A stretch of 64,000 nt of DNA from an uncultured Lachnospiraceae bacterium. GTDB taxonomy: Bacteria; Bacillota; Clostridia; Lachnospirales; Lachnospiraceae. The stretch's first letter is position 1; each line of letters starts with the position of its first letter. Positions 59,455-64,000 of the stretch are shown here, piece by piece. Below the pieces are notes generated by a model. It did not search any database, had not been told where the DNA came from, and saw only the letters and a list, made by a program, of their open reading frames with translations. The DNA lies in contig CAKQXY010000003.1 of the NCBI GenBank assembly GCA_934292725.1, forward strand, positions 1 through 64,000, in the 5' to 3' direction. A program made the position numbers and the translations under genes.

Positions 59455-61146
59455 TCATTTTGTAATCTGGGATTCTTTTGTTCTATTTGCCATATCTTTC
59501 ATCTCTTTTGCCGTATCAAGAACGTTCTTTGTAATTTCTGCTCCGCCAAGAAGTCTTGCGACTTCACGGACGCTTTCCTCTTCTGATAATTTTGTGATAT
59601 GTGTTGTCGTTTTTTCATTTTCTGCATTTTTCTCAATTAAAAAATGCGTATCCGCCATAGAAACAATCTGAGCCAGATGACTGATACAGATAACCTGACT
59701 TCCTTTTGCCGTTTCCGACAGACGTTTTGCGACTTTTTGTGCTGTTCGGCCACTGATTCCCGTGTCTATTTCATCGAAAATAAGTGTTTCTATTTCTTCC
59801 TTCTGTGCCATGACAGACTTTACCGCCAACATAATTCTTGATAATTCACCGCCCGATGCGACAGCAGCAAGCGGTTTTAGTGCTTCTCCTGGGTTTGTCG
59901 CTATGTAAAATGTAACGACATCCTTTCCTCCTGGACCAATCTGTTCTGTATGATCCATACGAATCTCAAAACGCACATCTAGAAAGTTTAAATCTACAAG
60001 AGCCTTAATCAATTGATCACAAAGTAAATCTGCACATTTTCTTCTTTTGCTGCTAAGATCGTCTGCAGATTGTTCTAACTTAATAAATGCATTTTGACAT
60101 AATTTTTGCGCACGCGCCTTTTCTTCCTCGAAATGGCGGTATTTTTCAAGCTCCTGCTCTTTTTTCTCTGTCAGCTCTAACAGCCCTTCCTCATCACAGC
60201 GATATTTTTGCATAAGATGACGAATTTGATCAAGACGTTCTTCAATCTTTGCTGTATCAAGCTCCTCATCCTGCATTGCATCAAGACGCTCTGAGGCTTC
60301 ACGACAGATATCATGAATAATTGACTCGGCATCTGTCAGCTGATCATATAGAGACTGCGCTTCTTCGTCTGCCTCTGAAATGCCCTTTAATGCATGCTCT
60401 GCTCTTCCGCAAAGATCACATGCACCATTCGACTCATAACCTAAAAGCGATGTCAACTCCTGATACGCTGTTATGATATGCTCACGCTCTGACAAGCGCT
60501 TCCAATCTTTTGAAAGACGTGCCTCTTCACCTGGTGTGATTGATGCCTCTTTAAGCTCATCAAGCTCATAGCATAAAATGTCCATGCGTCTAAGCCGCTC
60601 GTCCTCGTCTACACTGTAGCTGTCAAGCTCATCCTTATACTGCTTCCATACGCGGTAATACTTAGCTGTCTGTTCCTTTGCTTCTTTTAAATTTTTTCCG
60701 CCGCTTCTGTCTACGATCTCAAGCTGCTTATTCTGATGAATAAGTGCCTGATGATCATGCTGACCATGCACATCAAGAAGAAGTGACGCAACCTCGCGCA
60801 CCTTCGAAGCTGGATACGCCTCTTTGTTGATTTTGCTTACACTCTTTGAAGCAGTGATTTTTTTTGAAATAATCAGCTGGCCATCTTCTGGTTCAATATC
60901 ATATTCCCGAAGCTTCTCAAGAATTGCCGGATGTGTCGGTGAAAAAATCAGCTCAATATAAGCCTCTTTTTCATTTGCGCGAATCATCTCTTTGTGTACC
61001 TTTGCCCCAAGTGCAATCAAAACAGAACCAATCAAAATGGATTTTCCTGCTCCTGTCTCTCCACTTAGGACATTTAATCCTTCTGTAAAAGTCACCTCTT
61101 CTTCATCGATCAAAGCGAGGTTTTTGACGTACAGACTGTCCAGCAT
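59455..61146 (-). CDS. recN: DNA repair protein RecN
   Basis: The protein has 563 residues. An SMC-like ATPase in double-strand break repair. Walker A is GETGAGKSILIGSVLIAL near residues 30-40; two coiled-coil arms follow; the signature ASGGELSRIMLAVK and Walker B TLIFDEIDTGISG are near the C-terminus. GGAGAAAA precedes the ATG. Downstream of argR, upstream of spoIVB, as in most Clostridia. Confidence 0.97.
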   Translation of the reverse strand: MLDSLYVKNLALIDEEEVTFTEGLNVLSGETGAGKSILIGSVLIALGAKVHKEMIRANEKEAYIELIFSPTHPAILEKLREYDIEPEDGQLIISKKITASKSVSKINKEAYPASKVREVASLLLDVHGQHDHQALIHQNKQLEIVDRSGGKNLKEAKEQTAKYYRVWKQYKDELDSYSVDEDERLRRMDILCYELDELKEASITPGEEARLSKDWKRLSEREHIITAYQELTSLLGYESNGACDLCGRAEHALKGISEADEEAQSLYDQLTDAESIIHDICREASERLDAMQDEELDTAKIEERLDQIRHLMQKYRCDEEGLLELTEKKEQELEKYRHFEEEKARAQKLCQNAFIKLEQSADDLSSKRRKCADLLCDQLIKALVDLNFLDVRFEIRMDHTEQIGPGGKDVVTFYIATNPGEALKPLAAVASGGELSRIMLAVKSVMAQKEEIETLIFDEIDTGISGRTAQKVAKRLSETAKGSQVICISHLAQIVSMADTHFLIEKNAENEKTTTHITKLSEEESVREVARLLGGAEITKNVLDTAKEMKDMANRTKESQITK

Positions 61147-61167
61147 TTTTCTCCTGCCTTTCTATAT

Positions 61168-61620
61168 TCAATCATTGAGAATATTCTCAATTTTTTTCAT
61201 CAGATGAATGGTGTCTGGCACGGTACGAACCGCGCACATAATCGTATCATCTCCTGCAATACATCCGACAATCTCACTAAAATGACACGCATCAAGTGCT
61301 GCTGCCGCTGCCATTGCCATACCAGAAACTGTTTTTATGACAAGTATATTCATTGCCATATCCATACTGACGTAAGATTCCTTTAAAATACGAAGATATT
61401 TAGACTCGGCCTGTTGGTGCTTTGATTCTGCTGCCTTGTAGACAAGCTTTCCATTTTTTCCAGAAACCTTTTTTAACCGAAGCTGGCTTATGTCTCTTGA
61501 AACAGTTGCCTGCGTCACATCAAAACCATCCTCACAAAGCATCTGCACCAGTTCTTCTTGTTTTTCTATATCATGCATTTGAATCAGCTCTAATATGCGC
61601 TGCTGTCGTACCGTTTTCAT
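61168..61620 (-). CDS. argR: Arginine repressor ArgR
   Basis: The protein has 150 residues. The N-terminal winged helix (RQQRILELIQMHDIEKQEEL, then ATVSRDISQLRLKKVSG) binds ARG boxes; the C-terminal domain with VGCIAGDDTIMCAVR binds arginine and forms the hexamer. AAGGAG fits the ATG at 61620; the ATG two codons earlier touches the site. It lies between nadK and recN. Confidence 0.97.
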   Translation of the reverse strand: MKTVRQQRILELIQMHDIEKQEELVQMLCEDGFDVTQATVSRDISQLRLKKVSGKNGKLVYKAAESKHQQAESKYLRILKESYVSMDMAMNILVIKTVSGMAMAAAAALDACHFSEIVGCIAGDDTIMCAVRTVPDTIHLMKKIENILND

Positions 61621-61660
61621 AGCCATCTCCTTTTCACAACTTTTTTCGCGACTTTTTTAT

Positions 61661-62521
61661 TTATCGGCTCAGTTTTTTTCCAAGCGTGTCCAAAAAGCTT
61701 CTTTGATCCAAACGGATTAATCTAACCTTATCTGATGCACTTTTGATCACAATCTCATCTCCTGGGTGCACTGATACCACATTGTCTGAGTCAAAGCTTA
61801 CTGCCTGATGAAGCATGCGAATGCCATCCTTTGCCTCAACAATCAGCCGAATGTGCGCATTATCCGGAAGAACAATGCTTCTTGCCGTTGTCAGTGTCTG
61901 AGCACAGATTGGCGTAAGTACAAATAGATTTGAGGTTGGAAGCACAATTGGTCCTCCCGCAGAAAGACTGTATGCCGTAGAGCCTGTCGGTGTCGCAACA
62001 ATAATGCCATCTGCATTATATCTTGTGATAAACTGATCATTTACATAAAGAGAAAAGCGAAGCATCTTCATGCTTTCAAGCCTAGTCAGAACAATATCGT
62101 TTAATGCAGTATCACTGCAGACAATCTGTCCATCCCGCACAATCTCACCAAGCAGCGTCATACGTTCTTCAATAAAAAAGTCATCCATCAAAAGTCTGTC
62201 CAGACTTGGAAACAGATTTTCCTGATCTACTTCTGACAGATAGCCAAGATTTCCAAGATTAATGCCGATCAGCGGATAGCTTGTACCTTTTAAGTCGTGT
62301 GCTGCCTGAATCAACGTTCCATCACCGCCTAAAACAATAACGCATTGTGTGTCGCCGGGAATCCGGCCAGTATCTGTATAGTGATACCGGCCATTATCCG
62401 AAGCTGCCGGTCCGGCAATGACACACTCTGCGCCTTTCGCTGTCAGGTATTCTTTTATTTCCTGCACACAAAAAAGTGTGTGCGGCTTTGCATAATTTGC
62501 AATTACATAAAAATGCCTCAT
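61661..62521 (-). CDS. nadK: NAD kinase
   Basis: The protein has 286 residues. It phosphorylates NAD to NADP. VIVLGGDGTLIQAAHDLKG holds the GGDG motif with the catalytic Asp, LGYLSEVD follows, and TPTGSTAYSLSAGGPIVLP is the second conserved block. Length is normal. It lies 18 bases after tlyA with GGGAGG as ribosome site. Confidence 0.97.
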   Translation of the reverse strand: MRHFYVIANYAKPHTLFCVQEIKEYLTAKGAECVIAGPAASDNGRYHYTDTGRIPGDTQCVIVLGGDGTLIQAAHDLKGTSYPLIGINLGNLGYLSEVDQENLFPSLDRLLMDDFFIEERMTLLGEIVRDGQIVCSDTALNDIVLTRLESMKMLRFSLYVNDQFITRYNADGIIVATPTGSTAYSLSAGGPIVLPTSNLFVLTPICAQTLTTARSIVLPDNAHIRLIVEAKDGIRMLHQAVSFDSDNVVSVHPGDEIVIKSASDKVRLIRLDQRSFLDTLGKKLSR

Positions 62522-62539
62522 AGCTTCCTCCCAGGCAGC

Positions 62540-63343
62540 TTACAGCAGTTCATGTGACTGCTCAACAAGTGCCTTTACATCTGGCAGAGGACGATTTAGT
62601 TCTTCCTCTGTCGGTGTTTTCTGAAGATAAAGAAGATATTCAATGTTTCCTTCTGGTCCCTTAATTGGTGAGAAGGCAAGGCCAAGCACGCCAAAACCAA
62701 TGGATAGTGCAAAATCCATCACCATGCGCACAACCTCCATATGAGTTTCCTTCTCTCGTACAACGCCCTTTTTGCCAACCTTTTCTCTTCCAGCCTCAAA
62801 CTGCGGCTTAATAAGGCAGACAATCTGTCCACGCTCTGCCATCAATTCCTTTACTGGAACAAGCACCTTTGTAAGCGAGATAAAGGAAACGTCAATTGAC
62901 ACAAAATCAACAGCACATCCAATATCCTCTGGTACAACATAGCGAATATTCGTCTTCTCCATGCAAATGACACGCGGATCATTTCTAAGACTCCATGCAA
63001 GCTGACCATGACCAACATCCACTGCAAAGACCTTAACAGCACCATTTTGAAGCATACAGTCGGTAAAGCCGCCGGTAGAGGCTCCTACATCCATACATGT
63101 TTTCTGGTCAAGCGCGATAGAAAACTCTTCCATTGCCTTTTCCAGCTTCAATCCGCCTCTGCTGACATATTTTAATGAATTGCCGCGCACCTCAATCGCT
63201 GCATACGTATCAAACATCGTGCCAGCCTTGTCCTCCTTTTGTCCATTCACATAGACACAGCCAGACATAATAACAGCCTTTGCCTTCTCTCTTGAAGGCG
63301 CGTATCCCAAATTTACTAATAGTACATCTAAACGTTCTTTCAC
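62540..63343 (-). CDS. tlyA: TlyA family RNA methyltransferase (YqxC)
   Basis: The protein has 267 residues. The N-terminal S4 domain (RLDVLLVNLGYAPSREKAKA) is joined to an FtsJ/RrmJ-like methylase with MDVGASTGGFTDCMLQNGA as SAM site and VDFVSIDVSFISLTK. In actinobacteria TlyA 2'-O-methylates rRNA; the old name is hemolysin A. Start GTG with AAAGGA. Between dxs and nadK as usual in Firmicutes. Confidence 0.95.
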   Translation of the reverse strand: MKERLDVLLVNLGYAPSREKAKAVIMSGCVYVNGQKEDKAGTMFDTYAAIEVRGNSLKYVSRGGLKLEKAMEEFSIALDQKTCMDVGASTGGFTDCMLQNGAVKVFAVDVGHGQLAWSLRNDPRVICMEKTNIRYVVPEDIGCAVDFVSIDVSFISLTKVLVPVKELMAERGQIVCLIKPQFEAGREKVGKKGVVREKETHMEVVRMVMDFALSIGFGVLGLAFSPIKGPEGNIEYLLYLQKTPTEEELNRPLPDVKALVEQSHELL

Positions 63344-63373
63344 TTTATTTTGTCCTTTAACTCACTTTTTTAA

Positions 63374-64000
63374 TTACAGCATGGTACTTATTTTCTGATA
63401 AATACTTTGTGCATCCAATCCAGTCTCTTCCAAAAGTTCTTTAATAGAACCCTGATGAATAAACTTATCTGGAATACCACATGCAATAACACGCACACCA
63501 GTAGAATGCAGCTCGACATAACGGCAGATATGCTCACCTACACCGCCTGAAAGCACATTTTCCTCCATTGTAACGATAAGGCTGTGATAATCTAATACTT
63601 CATCAAGCATCTCGTAATCAAGCGGCTTTGCAAAACGAAGATTTACAACTGTTGCATCGATTCCATCCTTTGCTAACAATTCCTCAACCTCCATGGCTGT
63701 CTCTACCATCGTGCCAATTGCAAGAAGCGCTACACGGCTGCCTCTTCTAATCCACTCGCTCTTTCCAAGCTTTATTGGCTCTCGGTATTCCTTTAATATG
63801 CGCACTGCATCTGTTTTCGGATAGCGAATTGCCATCGGTGCTTCAAAATCAGCTGCAAATGCAATGGCATCCTGAAACTCATAGCGGTTTTTCGGTGCAA
63901 ATACTGTCATATTTGGAATCATTGTCAAATACGATAAATCAAACACACCCTGATGCGTCTCTCCATCATTTCCGACAAGTCCTGCACGATCAAGCATCAG
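63374..64000 (-). CDS. dxs: 1-deoxy-D-xylulose-5-phosphate synthase, C-terminal part
   Basis: The last 209 residues of Dxs run off the window edge. The enzyme condenses pyruvate and glyceraldehyde 3-phosphate with thiamine diphosphate, the first step of the non-mevalonate isoprenoid pathway. HQGVFDLSYLTMIPNMTVFA lies in the pyrimidine domain, with PMAIRYPKTDAVRI following, and the transketolase C domain holds VALLAIGTMVETAMEV and TMEENVLSGGVGEHI. The 5' part lies beyond 64000. Confidence 0.96.
   Translation of the reverse strand: MMLDRAGLVGNDGETHQGVFDLSYLTMIPNMTVFAPKNRYEFQDAIAFAADFEAPMAIRYPKTDAVRILKEYREPIKLGKSEWIRRGSRVALLAIGTMVETAMEVEELLAKDGIDATVVNLRFAKPLDYEMLDEVLDYHSLIVTMEENVLSGGVGEHICRYVELHSTGVRVIACGIPDKFIHQGSIKELLEETGLDAQSIYQKISTML

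Overview
The window looks like a chromosome segment of a spore-forming, low-GC Firmicute, most likely a Lachnospiraceae (class Clostridia). The right half has the classic clostridial block dxs-tlyA-nadK-argR-recN-spoIVB-spo0A. It also carries an alpha/beta spore protein (SASP), GerW and YlbJ-like sporulation proteins, RemA, an Asp23/DAK2 pair and a short-form HisG with HisZ. No rRNA or tRNA gene was seen. Most genes lie on the minus strand.

Layout. (1) 1-3,000 is a patch of mobile DNA: the end of a TnpB-like transposase with a possible guide-RNA region behind it, a yjdF-type riboswitch controlling yjdF and an FMN-dependent oxidoreductase, an EcsC-like pseudogene and a broken IS3-family element. 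(2) 3,160-21,870 is a defence/accessory island. It holds a TIR protein with a nuclease that appears to have two PD-(D/E)XK centres. Next come a wrecked transposase and a field of degenerate about 21-bp repeats. A five-gene type III restriction-modification cassette follows (XRE regulator, PLD/SNF2-type helicase, DUF4391 protein, Mod, Res), then a doubly broken HicB-like antitoxin. The island ends with a minus-strand run of YgjP-like metallopeptidase, AAA ATPase, caspase-like protease, vWA protein and macro-domain protein. (3) 21,900-28,680 is a carbohydrate ABC transporter operon (binding protein, two LplB/LplC-like permeases, PHP phosphoesterase) headed by a cytosolic TPR hybrid histidine kinase. 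(4) 28,750-33,165 is a histidine operon, hisZ-hisG-hisD-hisB-hisI, behind a consensus sigma-A promoter. (5) 33,160-45,600 is housekeeping: recU, pseudouridine synthases, an RNA m5C methyltransferase, rsmD, coaD, a SASP gene, recG, a DAK2 protein and Asp23. (6) 45,670-55,320 runs from rpmB and a small unannotated membrane protein through gerW, DUF2953, pgsA, rimO, rpoZ, gmk, remA and yicC, with rqcH divergent from yicC. (7) 55,400-64,000 has a glycogen synthase with an unusual acidic tail, then spo0A, spoIVB, recN, argR, nadK, tlyA and the 3' part of dxs, which runs off the window.

How the parts work together. The core genes couple sporulation control (Spo0A, SpoIVB), DNA repair (RecN, RecG, RecU), translation quality control (RqcH, RimO, rRNA modification) and nucleotide/cofactor supply. 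The island stacks several probable anti-phage modules with different effector chemistry: NAD-cleaving TIR, DNA cleavage, DNA methylation and proteolysis. The best candidates for something undescribed are the TIR plus double-nuclease pair and the caspase/vWA plus ATPase/YgjP cluster.
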